A stretch of 64,000 bases of DNA from Maribacter dokdonensis DSW-8 (lineage in GTDB: Bacteria > Bacteroidota > Bacteroidia > Flavobacteriales > Flavobacteriaceae): positions 2,046,001-2,110,000 of the forward strand of contig NZ_LDPE01000001.1 of NCBI RefSeq assembly GCF_001447995.1, given 5' to 3'. The position numbers were made by a program, and so were the translations under genes. The notes under the pieces are model-generated. The model had not been told where the DNA came from. It was given only the letters and a program-made list of their open reading frames with translations, and ran no database searches. Of the stretch, positions 46,574-56,600 are shown piece by piece. The first letter of the stretch is position 1; each line of letters begins with the position of its first letter.

Positions 46574-46911
46574 AACTACCCCTATAAAAAAACGGGACAG
46601 CTAAATTATGGATTATTTCCAATTATTAGGATTATTTCCATTTTTTAACATTGAAAAATAAAGAAAAAAGATTCTGAACCAAAAAGACCATATACTTAAT
46701 GCCTATTACACTACAAACTACTTACTATCAACACAATAAAACACACAACTTACCTCCCATTGCAAATATTCATCCTCTATATTATTTCAAAAAAATAGTA
46801 CTATTTATATTAAAATAATATAGTTTTTCGTTAAATGCCATATATCTTGTAGATTACAAAGGTCTTGAACAATTGGTTCTATAAGACTATCTTTAGGGTA
46901 AGAACGTACAT
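46574..46911. other. Divergent intergenic region dinB / secreted protein
   Basis: 338 bp, AT-rich. It holds a candidate promoter for the rightward gene (46864-46895). I looked for a LexA-type operator in front of dinB and saw no convincing palindrome. No ORF or terminator is seen. Confidence 0.4.
46864..46895 (+). promoter_or_regulatory. Candidate promoter of the 291-aa gene
   Basis: CTTG (46864-46867) and TATCTTTA (46888-46895) are separated by 20 bp, each one base off the Bacteroidota -33 TTTG and -7 TAnnTTTG boxes. The predicted start is about 13 nt before the ATG. Confidence 0.35.
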
Positions 46912-47787
46912 ATGCGCCAACTTCATTTTATATTTTTATTTGTTTTATTATTATCATCTACTATTGCCCACACGCAAGAGATATCTACGATAAACATTAC
47001 TTCTCCAAATGAAAACACAATCTGGAATATTCCAGAAAAAATAACATTAGAGTGGAATACCGTAAAAATAGATACCAGTAAGTCTATTCGTTTTTTTCTA
47101 GTTAGAAATGAAATGGTGGTACAAGAACTAGGCTCTTTTAAGAACGATGGTTTTGAAAGCGGAATAGAATTAGCAAAAAATATAGGTTCTGGCAATAGAT
47201 ACCAGGTAGTTGCCATAGAATTATTTCCTGATGACAAATACAATATTGCCAAAAGGGTAACACCTTTTTTTACCATTACCAATGCAGCCTCTGACGAAAG
47301 AAAGAAAAAACAGCAATTAGCAAATGCCAATACGGTTGCCCCTAAAAAAAAGAGAAAGAAATCTAAAGTAAAAACAAAGGAACAAGTTGCCCCGGCGCAA
47401 ACAGAAGTTGTCCAAGCCCAAGAGAAACCTGAAGTAAGAGAAAGTTTTGATGGAAGAAAAATCTCCTACACCAAAGAATTTGAATTCGATTCTGAACACA
47501 TTATTGTAAAAATCTGGGACCATGGCAGGCAAGATGGTGACATCGTATCTATTTACCTTAACGGAGTACAAGTAGTAAAAAAGTATTATTTAACCTATTG
47601 GAAAAAAGAGTTTAAAATTAAATTAGACCCCAATAAATCTAACGATCTTTTTCTCTATGCCCATAACCTAGGCGACTCGCCCCCAAATACCGTAGCCGTG
47701 GAAATCACCGACGGAAAAAAATCAGAAAATATTGTTCTTAACTCAGATTTACAAAGTTGTGAAGCGGTTTTGATCAGTGTAAAATAA
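46912..47787 (+). CDS. Secreted hypothetical protein
   Basis: A 291-aa protein with signal peptide MRQLHFIFLFVLLLSSTIAHTQ. Residues about 25-125 form an Ig-like beta domain (SPNENTIWNIPEKITLEWNT), then a strongly basic linker (KKKRKKSKVKTK, about 143-155), then a second beta domain (about 180-291) with IIVKIWDHGRQDGDIVSIYLNG and FLYAHNLGDSPPNTVAVEI. The second domain resembles a family of secreted Bacteroidota domains without assigned function. The next gene begins 12 bp later, so co-transcription with the PLD-like gene is likely even though the roles look unrelated. Confidence 0.75.
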   Translation: MRQLHFIFLFVLLLSSTIAHTQEISTINITSPNENTIWNIPEKITLEWNTVKIDTSKSIRFFLVRNEMVVQELGSFKNDGFESGIELAKNIGSGNRYQVVAIELFPDDKYNIAKRVTPFFTITNAASDERKKKQQLANANTVAPKKKRKKSKVKTKEQVAPAQTEVVQAQEKPEVRESFDGRKISYTKEFEFDSEHIIVKIWDHGRQDGDIVSIYLNGVQVVKKYYLTYWKKEFKIKLDPNKSNDLFLYAHNLGDSPPNTVAVEITDGKKSENIVLNSDLQSCEAVLISVK

Positions 47788-47799
47788 CCAACACTGAGT

Positions 47800-49134
47800 A
47801 TGCCCATCCATTGCTATTTTGATGAACCTGATAATTATAAAAATCAATTCGATTTTTATGAACAGGGTGGCTCCCCTTTCTTACTTCAAGAATTTATACG
47901 CACTATTGAAAAGGACAAGAACAATATTGAGGAAATCAATATTTCATGGTACCTGTTCAACAATCAATATTTGTACAACTATCTTAAAGAGGTAGCCGCA
48001 AATGGCATTACGGTAAATGTAATTACTATTCCGCTAGAGGGCTATGACAATAACAATCCTAAAGTTTTAAAAAACCTTGATACCGGAAAAAAAACAACTC
48101 AAGAACTTACCAAATATAATTTAGCAAGGAAGATTTTTGGTGAAGTTTACAGATCTACATCTCTCAAAAATTTTCATTTTTATGTATTCTCCCACCTATA
48201 TGTTCGCAGCGCGAATATTAAAAAATTCTCAAGGGGCACCTTACCGTATTCCCTGCATATAAAATCTGCCTACATAAAAAAGAAAAACGGCTATTTATTA
48301 TTAATGAGCTCATCTAATTTAGCCGTAAGGGATTTGGTGAAAAATGAATCTATGATCTGTATTGAAAACGAACCTGGTTATGAAGAAACGGCCAACACGT
48401 TTTACAAGAATTTGATAGAGCGTTCTATTGCCATAAAAGATTACAGGTCTTCACTGAATACAACATGTAACACCCATGATAAGGCAGTATTTCAATTTTC
48501 CGATTCAATATATATCACCGCTCCTTTTTACGACAACTCTGCTAACCACCTAGAAATAACTTTGATCAATTACCTAGAAGCGGCAAAAGAAAAAATAATC
48601 CTTTGCGCGCAACATTTAGCGGCATTTAATTATAATTTCAATGCCACACATCATTCTACTTTAGAAATAAATGAAACCAGACAAGGTATATTGGGCGTGG
48701 TACTAAAAATGGCAGACAAAGGAATCAGCGTCACCTGTTTATCTCAAACATTTGCTCCATTACCCCAAGACGAACAAAAATTTAAGGATGTAAAATTCAG
48801 AAGTCCGGTAAACACCGGGAATTTCCAAAAATTTTACGCTCAGCTTAAAAACACCAAAAATGTAACATACTTTATCAATAATGACATTCACTCAAAATAT
48901 ATCATCATAGATAATCTTCTTATCTATTGCTCTTACAATTTTACCCCTACACAATTTATATATTTAGATGATGTGAACATCCCTACATTTAAGAATATGC
49001 CAAATGTAAGTTATACCGGTATTCATTGCGAGGTAGGAATGCATGTTGTCATAAAAGACCGTAAAATTATTAAGTCTTTTGAAGCCAATGTAGCGAATAT
49101 TAAAAATAAGAAGCAGACCATACAAGTGAAATAG
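47800..49134 (+). CDS. PLD-superfamily protein, probable restriction endonuclease
   Basis: A 444-aa protein without a signal peptide. The C-terminal half has a clear HKD motif: HSKYIIID followed by CSYNF (about residues 363-381). The N-terminal half has a degenerate version, HIKSAYIKKKNG with SSSNLAVRD (about 146-172), where the Asp of HxKxxxxD is missing. PLD-fold nucleases include restriction enzymes such as BfiI and, as I recall, the NgoFVII family. The C5-cytosine methyltransferase gene lies 109 bp downstream on the same strand, which makes a restriction role the best guess. A phospholipase is less likely in this context. Confidence 0.7.
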   Translation: MPIHCYFDEPDNYKNQFDFYEQGGSPFLLQEFIRTIEKDKNNIEEINISWYLFNNQYLYNYLKEVAANGITVNVITIPLEGYDNNNPKVLKNLDTGKKTTQELTKYNLARKIFGEVYRSTSLKNFHFYVFSHLYVRSANIKKFSRGTLPYSLHIKSAYIKKKNGYLLLMSSSNLAVRDLVKNESMICIENEPGYEETANTFYKNLIERSIAIKDYRSSLNTTCNTHDKAVFQFSDSIYITAPFYDNSANHLEITLINYLEAAKEKIILCAQHLAAFNYNFNATHHSTLEINETRQGILGVVLKMADKGISVTCLSQTFAPLPQDEQKFKDVKFRSPVNTGNFQKFYAQLKNTKNVTYFINNDIHSKYIIIDNLLIYCSYNFTPTQFIYLDDVNIPTFKNMPNVSYTGIHCEVGMHVVIKDRKIIKSFEANVANIKNKKQTIQVK

Positions 49135-49170
49135 ATACTTGGTTTAAAAGCATTTTGAAAATCTAAAATG

Positions 49171-49178
49171 TATTTTTG
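49171..49178 (+). promoter_or_regulatory. Candidate -7 box for the methyltransferase gene
   Basis: TATTTTTG matches TAnnTTTG and lies 65 bp before the methyltransferase ATG. A separate promoter would let the modification enzyme appear first. The -33 box is not evident and the region is AT-rich. Confidence 0.3.
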
Positions 49179-49243
49179 TAATAACAATAGCATTTAAAAT
49201 CAAGATATTGTTTAGAACAAAAACAATTGAATAGCACAAAAAA

Positions 49244-50296
49244 ATGAATGTAGTATCCTTTTTTGCCGGAGCGGGCGGTTTAGATCTTGGTTTTGAACAA
49301 GCAGGCTTCAATGTCATTTGGGCAAACGAATATGATAAGGATATTTGGGAAACGTACGAGAAAAATCATCCGGATACTATCTTTGACAAAAGAAGTATTG
49401 TAGACATCCCTGCCGATGAAGTTCCCGATTGTGACGGAATCATTGGCGGACCACCTTGCCAAAGTTGGAGTGCAGCAGGTGCTGCCAGAGGCATTCAAGA
49501 TAAACGAGGGCAACTCTTCTATGATTTCATTAGAATTCTTGAAGCCAAACAACCCAAATTCTTTTTAGCAGAAAATGTAAGCGGTATGCTTATTCATAAG
49601 CACAGCACTGCTCTTGATGGCATTAAAAAACTTTTAAAAAATGCAGGTGTAGGTTATGACCTATCATTTCAAATGCTAAATGCAAGCGACTACAATGTAC
49701 CACAGGATAGAAAAAGGGTGTTTTTTATAGGTATTAGAAAAGATTTGAATTTTAAATATGAATTTCCTACCCGTACCTTTCCTAAAGTAACTCTTGAAAC
49801 TGCCATACATGACCTAAAAAGTAACGCCATACCTGCATTGGAATACAATAACACCAATGGTACAAATTGTAAGGTAGCCAATCATGAATATATGATCGGT
49901 GGTTTTTCTACCATGTTTATGTCCAGGAACCGGGTGCGTAATTGGGACGAACAATCTTTTACCATACAAGCTGGCGGCAGACATGCCCCTATACACCCAC
50001 AGGCGCCCAAAATGAAACTGATAGATAAAGATGTTAGAATCTTTGTACCAGGAAAAGAACACCTTTACCGAAGGTTAAGTGTGCGCGAATGTGCCAGAAT
50101 ACAGACTTTCCCCAATGATTTTACTTTCCATTACAAAAAAGTAGCAGCAGGTTATAAGATGATCGGTAATGCCGTACCTGTAAATTTGGCAAAATTTTTG
50201 GCTGAAAGTATTATGGAGCAATTGAAGGTAAATGAGAAAATTACACCTAAAAAGGCAAGAGCGAAGAAAATTAAAATGGATAGCATAACAAACTAA
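49244..50296 (+). CDS. DNA (cytosine-5-)-methyltransferase
   Basis: A 350-aa C5 methyltransferase with all major motifs: I (VVSFFAGAGGLDLGFEQAGF), IV with the catalytic Cys (GGPPCQSWS, about residue 73), VI (FFLAENVSGM), VIII (VPQDRKRVFFIG), IX (RRLSVRECARIQTFP) and X (GYKMIGNAVPVNLA). The target recognition region between VIII and IX is of ordinary size. The form PPCQSWSAAGAARGI resembles methyltransferases of GC-rich target systems of the NgoFVII type, but the site is not readable. Paired with the upstream PLD-like gene it probably forms a type II restriction-modification system. It ends about 100 bp from the 3' end of tRNA-Leu. Confidence 0.95.
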   Translation: MNVVSFFAGAGGLDLGFEQAGFNVIWANEYDKDIWETYEKNHPDTIFDKRSIVDIPADEVPDCDGIIGGPPCQSWSAAGAARGIQDKRGQLFYDFIRILEAKQPKFFLAENVSGMLIHKHSTALDGIKKLLKNAGVGYDLSFQMLNASDYNVPQDRKRVFFIGIRKDLNFKYEFPTRTFPKVTLETAIHDLKSNAIPALEYNNTNGTNCKVANHEYMIGGFSTMFMSRNRVRNWDEQSFTIQAGGRHAPIHPQAPKMKLIDKDVRIFVPGKEHLYRRLSVRECARIQTFPNDFTFHYKKVAAGYKMIGNAVPVNLAKFLAESIMEQLKVNEKITPKKARAKKIKMDSITN

Positions 50297-50360
50297 TTAA
50301 ATAGCAAGTTCCATTATTCCACAAAAATCAACATTAGCAATATCAGAATTTTCCAAAATC

Positions 50361-50395
50361 AAAAAACCCTATTAATCAATTGATTAATAGGGTTT
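50361..50395 (-). terminator. Terminator of tRNA-Leu, perfect 32-bp palindrome
   Basis: AAACCCTATTAATCAA (50364-50379) is directly followed by its exact reverse complement (50380-50395). On the minus strand it ends in six T just after the tRNA gene. It may also stop methyltransferase transcripts from the other side. Confidence 0.75.
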
Positions 50396-50400
50396 GTAAG

Positions 50401-50480
50401 TACTCGAGGCGGGAATCGAACCCGCACTCCGAAGAACTGGATTTTGAATCCAGCGCGTCTACCAGTTCCGCCACTCGAGC
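50401..50480 (-). tRNA. tRNA-Leu (anticodon CAA)
   Basis: Read on the minus strand: acceptor GCTCGAG pairs with CTCGAGT at the 3' end (first pair G-U), anticodon stem CTGGA/TCCAG with loop TTCAAAA giving anticodon CAA, a long variable arm of class II (TTCTTCGGAGT), and T-arm GCGGG TTCGATT CCCGC. The CCA end is not encoded. It reads UUG codons. Confidence 0.95.
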
Positions 50481-50596
50481 ATATTTGCCATTCAAAGTTG
50501 GCATCCTATCAAAATAGGACTGCAAAATTAAATAATAATTTTCTTTCTACCACTAAAAATATCAATATTTATGCATTAGCAACCAAAATTAATTTT

Positions 50597-50604
50597 TAAA
50601 TTTG
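50597..50604 (+). promoter_or_regulatory. -7 box of the prs-rplY transcript
   Basis: TAAATTTG followed by CACC matches the flavobacterial TAnnTTTGCA form. It overlaps an upstream in-frame Met at 50602, which therefore cannot be the start of prs, and leaves a leader of about 66 nt before the ATG at 50674. Confidence 0.5.
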
Positions 50605-50673
50605 CACCTTCTAAAAAACAAGTGCTTGCCGCCATACAAGGAAGTAACTGTTTGGAAAACAATATACAAAGAC

Positions 50674-51615
50674 ATGCCATACCAAGTTCCACAACCGAAA
50701 ATATTTGCTTGTACTCAAAGTAAAGTCTTAGGAGAAAAAATTGCCAAAGCTTATGGTGCAGAAATAGGCAAAATATCGTTTTCCCGCTATAGTGATGGTG
50801 AATTTCAACCTTCTTTTGAAGAATCAATAAGAGGAACCCGTATATTTCTTATTGGATCAACACATCCCGGTCCAGAGAACTTAATGGAAATGTTATTAAT
50901 GATAGATGCTGCCAAAAGAGCATCTGCGCGTCATATTACAGCCGTTATGCCGTATTTTGGCTGGGCAAGACAAGATAGAAAAGACAAACCTAGAGTGCCT
51001 ATTGCTGCCAAATTGGTCGCTAAAATGTTAGAAACAGCTGGGGCAACTAGAATTATCACCATGGATTTACATGCTGATCAAATACAAGGCTTTTTTGAAA
51101 AACCGGTTGACCACCTATTCGCATCAACATTATTTTTACCTTATTTAAAAAATTTAGGATTAAAAGATCTTACCATTGCCTCACCCGACATGGGCGGATC
51201 AAAAAGAGCTTATGCATATTCCAAAGCTTTAGATAGTGATGTTGTAGTATGTTATAAGCAAAGAGCCAAAGCCAATGTTATTTCCCATATGGAACTAATT
51301 GGTGATGTAAAAGGTAAAAATGTAGTACTAGCAGATGACATGGTAGATACGGCAGGTACATTGACCAAAGCAGCGGACCTAATGATGGAACGTGGCGCTT
51401 TGAGTGTTAGGGCCATTGCTACACATGGTCTATTATCAGGAGATGCTTACGAGAAAATTGAGAAATCAAAACTTACGGAATTGATCATTACAGATTCAAT
51501 ACCGGCGGAGGTAAAGAGTGATAAAGTAAAAGTTTTAAGTTGCGCAGATTTATTTGCCGATGTCATGGACAAGGTACACAACAACAACTCCATATCTTCT
51601 AAGTTTTTAATGTAA
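50674..51615 (+). CDS. prs: Ribose-phosphate pyrophosphokinase
   Basis: A 313-aa PRPP synthetase from the ATG at 50674 (MPYQVPQPKIFACTQS); the longer frame from 50602 would start within the promoter. Motifs: FSRYSDGEFQPSFEESIRG, the flexible loop YFGWARQDRKDKPRVP with ATP-binding Arg and Gln, MDLHADQIQGFF, DMGGSKRAYAYS, and the PRPP loop VLADDMVDTAGT. It makes PRPP from ribose-5-phosphate and ATP for nucleotide, His and Trp synthesis. rplY follows after 41 bp. Confidence 0.98.
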   Translation: MPYQVPQPKIFACTQSKVLGEKIAKAYGAEIGKISFSRYSDGEFQPSFEESIRGTRIFLIGSTHPGPENLMEMLLMIDAAKRASARHITAVMPYFGWARQDRKDKPRVPIAAKLVAKMLETAGATRIITMDLHADQIQGFFEKPVDHLFASTLFLPYLKNLGLKDLTIASPDMGGSKRAYAYSKALDSDVVVCYKQRAKANVISHMELIGDVKGKNVVLADDMVDTAGTLTKAADLMMERGALSVRAIATHGLLSGDAYEKIEKSKLTELIITDSIPAEVKSDKVKVLSCADLFADVMDKVHNNNSISSKFLM

Positions 51616-51656
51616 AGAAGAAGTCAAAACAAGAATATTAATTTTTAATACATATA

Positions 51657-52286
51657 ATGAAGTCAATTACAATTAAAGGATCAGAAAGAGAAAGCGTGGG
51701 CAAGAAGGCAACGAAAGCCCTACGTAATGCTGGAAAGGTTCCTTGCGTGGTATACGGAGGGGATAAACCATTACACTTTTCAGCAGATGAACTAGCGTTC
51801 AGAGACTTGGTTTACACTCCAAATGCACACACAGTTGCAATTGAATTGGAAGGCAAAGAAACAGTTAACGCAGTATTACAGGATATTCAATTTCACCCTG
51901 TAACAGATGCCATCATCCATATTGATTTTTATCAGTTATTCGATGATAAAATGGTTACCATGAACATTCCTGTAAGATTACAAGGGAATTCACCGGGTGT
52001 TCGTAATGGTGGACGTTTATTGTTCAGAAAACGTAAGCTTGCAATCAAAGCTTTACCTAGCAAATTGCCAGATTTCTTCGATATCGATATTTCTAAATTA
52101 AGAATTGGTCAGAACATTTCTGTAGCATCATTATTAAATGATGACTTTAGCATCTTACACCCAGACAATCAAGTTGTAGTACAGGTTAAAACTGCACGTA
52201 CCGCTGTTGTTACTGATGATGAAGATGAAGATGAAGAAGGAGCTGAAGGTGCAGAAGGTGCATCTGAAGAAGCTGCTCAAGAATAG
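51657..52286 (+). CDS. rplY: 50S ribosomal protein L25/general stress protein Ctc
   Basis: A 209-aa protein of the long (Ctc-type) L25 form: N-terminal 5S-rRNA-binding domain (residues 1-90; [36 protein letters not shown] in part) and a second beta domain (about 95-185; [14 protein letters not shown] in spirit, [11 protein letters not shown] here). The tail is acidic ([16 protein letters not shown]), as in many Bacteroidota. Gene order prs-rplY-pth is widely conserved. A terminator follows. Confidence 0.97.
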   Translation: MKSITIKGSERESVGKKATKALRNAGKVPCVVYGGDKPLHFSADELAFRDLVYTPNAHTVAIELEGKETVNAVLQDIQFHPVTDAIIHIDFYQLFDDKMVTMNIPVRLQGNSPGVRNGGRLLFRKRKLAIKALPSKLPDFFDIDISKLRIGQNISVASLLNDDFSILHPDNQVVVQVKTARTAVVTDDEDEDEEGAEGAEGASEEAAQE

Positions 52287-52309
52287 ACTTAACGGTTTAA
52301 AATTCATTA

Positions 52310-52343
52310 AAAAGCATCCTGGTATTTGTATCAGGATGCTTTT
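52310..52343 (+). terminator. Terminator after rplY
   Basis: AAAAGCATCCTG (52310-52321) pairs with CAGGATGCTTTT (52332-52343), loop of 10 nt, followed by a T-rich stretch. It ends the prs-rplY unit before pth. Confidence 0.75.
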
Positions 52344-52372
52344 GTATTTTTACGCACTAAATTATAGTTCAA

Positions 52373-53002
52373 ATGCTCCGTTTACTTAAATCCTTTTTTA
52401 CCAAACAGAGTATTATTATCGAAGAAAAAGATCCCATGAAAAAATTTTTAATCGTTGGCCTTGGAAATATAGGAGAAGAATATACCGAAACCAGACACAA
52501 CATCGGTTTTAAAATACTGGACGAAGTAGCCAAAACAAACGACTTTACCTTTGAAACGGCAAAACTAGGCGACATTGGTTCTTATAAGGTAAAAGGAAGA
52601 ACTATTATTTGTCTTAAGCCCTCAACATATATGAACAGAAGTGGCAAGGCATTGAAATATTGGATGGATAAAGAAAATATTCCGCAAAGTAACGTCCTTG
52701 TAATTACAGATGATATTAATCTGCCATTTGGAACCATTCGTATTAAAACAAAAGGCAGCAATGGTGGCCATAATGGACTAAAAGATGTAGAATTATTTCT
52801 ACAGACCATTCAATACAACAGGTACCGCTTTGGAGTAGGTTCAGATTTTAGTAAGGGTAGACAGGTTGAATACGTGTTAGGACAATGGAACAGTGACGAG
52901 CAAGCATTATTACCAGAGCGATTAAAGAAATCAACTGAAATTATCAACTCTTTCGCTTTAGCCGGCATTGCCAGAACAATGAATCAATTCAACAATTCTT
53001 AG
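52373..53002 (+). CDS. pth: Peptidyl-tRNA hydrolase
   Basis: A 209-aa frame; the conserved domain begins MKKFLIVGLGNIGEEYTETRHNIGF, read here as FLIVGLGNIG plus ETRHNIGF (catalytic His). Other motifs: KPSTYMNRSGKAL, DDINLPFGTIRIKTKGS, GGHNGLKD and YRFGVG. An internal ATG at 52436 would give 188 aa, but a short basic N-terminal extension is common in flavobacterial Pth, so either start is possible. It frees tRNA from prematurely released peptidyl-tRNA. It converges with the lipoprotein gene, 2 bp between stops. Confidence 0.95.
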   Translation: MLRLLKSFFTKQSIIIEEKDPMKKFLIVGLGNIGEEYTETRHNIGFKILDEVAKTNDFTFETAKLGDIGSYKVKGRTIICLKPSTYMNRSGKALKYWMDKENIPQSNVLVITDDINLPFGTIRIKTKGSNGGHNGLKDVELFLQTIQYNRYRFGVGSDFSKGRQVEYVLGQWNSDEQALLPERLKKSTEIINSFALAGIARTMNQFNNS

Positions 53003-53004
53003 CA

Positions 53005-53691
53005 TTAAAGCACCTTAAAACTATATACCCCGGTATTAGATCTATTACCTTCTGCATCTATAACAATTACACGCCAATAGTAAACCGTATCTGAAGATAC
53101 CGAAACTTTGATATTGGTAACATCTGATGAAAGCGTACGTATAAGATCAATTGGTGGCGTTTCTACCGAGAAATAGACTTCATAACCGGTTATATCATTA
53201 TCCAGATCAGATGCAGACCAAACTAGCTCTACCTCATTATTGATGTCCTTAAAAACACTTGAAGAGGAAGCCGGGCTCTCAATAGTTGCCGGAAAGGGGG
53301 CAAATGTAGTTCTAGACCCTGCATTATAAAAATACCATTCTTCACTGGAAACCGTTTCTTCTACGTCACTATTACGTGATCGTACCAACCATGAAAACTG
53401 CTCTCCTTTGGCCAAAGGCAGCTTTGCTGAATTTGAAGTAGACACAATGGTTTGCACCGTACTTGTAGCAATATTGGTAACACGTAACTCATACGTTTCC
53501 GTATTATCCGCCAAGTTCCATCTAAATTCTACCTGACTGGTTTCAGTACCTAAGCTTACACCGGTTGTACATTCAGAATTCTCTTCGGGGAATACCAAAC
53601 TTACTGCTTCTGGAGGTGTTGCAGAACGCTTCTTTTTACAGCTAGAAAAAGCTATAACTACGCAGAAAGAGAACATTAGAAAACGTATCAT
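53005..53691 (-). CDS. Lipoprotein with two fibronectin-III-like domains
   Basis: A 228-aa lipoprotein with lipobox FSSC followed by KKKR. Two beta-sandwich repeats of FN3 type are visible: VEFRWNLADNTETYELRVTN with FSWLVRSRN (about residues 50-120), and VELVWSASDLDNDITGYEVYFS with TVYYWRVIVIDAEGN (about 140-225). It overlaps the stop of the large metalloprotease gene by 4 bp and is thus coupled to it. It may anchor or assist the protease at the cell surface; no catalytic motif is present. Confidence 0.85.
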   Translation of the reverse strand: MIRFLMFSFCVVIAFSSCKKKRSATPPEAVSLVFPEENSECTTGVSLGTETSQVEFRWNLADNTETYELRVTNIATSTVQTIVSTSNSAKLPLAKGEQFSWLVRSRNSDVEETVSSEEWYFYNAGSRTTFAPFPATIESPASSSSVFKDINNEVELVWSASDLDNDITGYEVYFSVETPPIDLIRTLSSDVTNIKVSVSSDTVYYWRVIVIDAEGNRSNTGVYSFKVL

Positions 53692-56600
53692 TCCTTAATT
53701 ACTTTTGTTGTTCCATTAATTGTATTTCCCTCATACCTTAAGTAGTATATTCCCGCGGCCAATGCACTTAAATCTAACTGAATTATGCCATTCACCAAAG
53801 TGGTAGTTTCATCATAGATAAACCTACCGTCTATACTAAAAATACTTACAAAAACATCTTCTTGCTGCCCACCTATATACACCTGCACTACATCTTTTAC
53901 CGGGTTTGGAAAAACTACCGGGCGCTCATAAAAACCTATTTGCTCTTCATAAACTCCTTGACAAGCGATTGGAGTATATACCTTTAAAGAATTTAGTCCT
54001 TTTTGCAATTCTAATTGCACAACAGAATTTTCCGTTTGTATGGCTATACCGTTCAACTCTATCGTATAAAATGAAGACCCGGTCAAATTCAATGTCACTA
54101 AAGACCCATCATCCGCAATTTTAGAAGAAACGTTTAACGGACCAGGTTCGGTTATTTGTACTTCAACACAATATTCTTGATACACGACCGTACCATCCGT
54201 ACCCGTAATACATAATGTATACGTACCCGCACTTAAGTTTGCCAAATTAAAGCTATTGGAAAAATTTTGCGTTAAATCAACCCCATTACCCGACACGGTT
54301 ATTTGATAATCCAATGCCAATTTAGGGGCAATGGACAAAGACCCATCATTATTATCGCTACAGGTTTCACTTTCTAAAGTTATTACAAAATTCTCTGAAG
54401 GAAAGCGATAAATTGCACAACCGGAAGCATCTACCTCCTGCCCTGCCGGGGTATTTAGACAAAGATCGTCACCATCATCGAATACACCATCATTATCCGC
54501 ATCTGGTCTAAAGTCACCTTCAACACAAACCTCAAGAGCAAAAGAAACCAAGCGTCCACCATCAGAAGGTGCATTATCTTTTACTTCCAAAGTCCATTCA
54601 CCCAGTATAGATTCCCCATTAAAGGAACTTAACGTTCCCAATGGTTTCACAGACCCACCTATTCCAGGATTTACACCACAAATAAAAGCAGGGCTATCAT
54701 CATCGAAAATAGCATTAATGTCACTTGCATCACCACAAGAATTAGAAACCAAGGTAACGGTTGTACCTGCCGGTGAAGTTAAGCTGACCACCAAATCAGC
54801 TAAAAAAGTATGCTCAATATCTAACTGCACATTAATATCCGCAATGGGCAAATCTTCTAAAAAGATCAATTTAGACGTTATTACCGGTGTTCCGCTGCTT
54901 GATATTGCTATTGGCGTATCAGAAGATTCTTTTGTGGTACAATTAAACTGTACGGTAGAGAAGCTAAAGGCTTCACTAAAATCTCCCTCACCACAATTGT
55001 TCCTCGGTTTTACGCGCCAAAAATATGTACTATTATTATCCAAAAGGGTTGGCGTATAGGAACTACCTGATACGGATACAGATTCTACGATAGAAGTAAA
55101 GGCAGAATCGCTCGCAATTTCCAACTCGTACTGAGTATTACCGATCGATGTACCCCATTCCAAAAGAATATCTGTAGAAGCATTTGCAAAACCATTTGTA
55201 GGAGCTACTAGAATAACATCTTCAAAATTATCTTCGAACACCCTTACTTGTAGCGTAATTTCTTTAGTGACCGTAGCGGATGTAGCTACCACTTTTATAG
55301 GGTACTCTCCTACGTTTAGACCCACCACACCTTCTATAGCTATACTAACTTCGGTATCCGTTGTATCTGCGGTCGCCGGGGTAAAGGTTGCCGTAAGGCC
55401 TGCTGGCAAATCCTGAACACTAAATGTACTTTCCTCGTCAAAACCCAAATTGGTTTCGTAATTAAAGGAAACATTTAAATCATTAGGCTTACAGACATCA
55501 AATATTACCTCATCAAAATCCATTACAATTTCAGAAGGTGTTATGGAAAATAAAGCATCGTTTACTGCAAAGAATATATTATTATCCGCCATTACCATTA
55601 TACGCCCTGTACTGGTAGGAAGGTTCGGTATAATAACTTCATGACTTCCATCATTTAGTATATTCTCTGCCAATATTTCAGTAAAGGTAATTCCACGATC
55701 CGTAGATAATAATATGGTAACCGTTTCCGCATTGATCGGTGCTACGTTCGTATTGGCTACATCCCAAGTTATGGTTTGTACCGATCCAGCTTCAAAGGTC
55801 TCTTGTGTACTTTGTGAACTCACCAAAAAAGGACCGGCTTCACCGCTCACCGAAACTGTCATTTCATCAGAAACAGATTGCCCTCCATTCAAGGCATTAT
55901 CCCTTACGGTCACTGAAAAATTGAGATCCCTGCCAACGTTTGACACAGTTTCCCAAGCATCGCCAATTGAAGGTAACGCCTCTGTAAGTTCCCCGCCCAA
56001 AATACGGGTAAGGTTAGGAAAATATCGTTGTGGAATTAGTGAAGGTGGTAAAGACCTAAAATTGGCTCCTGCAGGATTTGTAGGTCCGAACGTAGATTGG
56101 GTCACAATACCGTTATCTATTTGCTCCCATGTATAACTAAGCACATCACCGGTATCTACATCGTTAGCTTCTGCAGTTAGCACAAAAGGTGTGCCTTTTG
56201 GAATATTATAATTCACCAATGGACTTAACGTTGGTGGTGTATTTCCAAGTACCTCGGTACTACCACATGAAACTGTTTCCAAATAATCTCTGATCTGTAC
56301 AATACTTACGTAGTGAAAATAATCATCGCTATTATTGGCAACATTATTATTTCCCGTAATACCGGCATACCCCATAATAGTTGTACCACTGGCAGGTTCA
56401 ACTTGTACTATAGTGCCTTCCGAAGTATGTGAAAAAGAGTGATTGGCACCAAATTGATGCCCTATTTCATGCGCTACCAGATCAATATCAAAAGCATCGC
56501 CTATAGGAGAAGACAAAGTAGTATAACCACTACCTTTTCTTCCGTCTACGCAAACGGCACCGATAAAGCCAGAATTACCATCTAAAGTATTATCCTGTTG

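Noticed and set aside
50602..50673. 24-residue N-terminal extension of prs
   Set aside because: The upstream Met lies in the -7 promoter box; PRPP synthetases begin near MPYQVPQPKIF.
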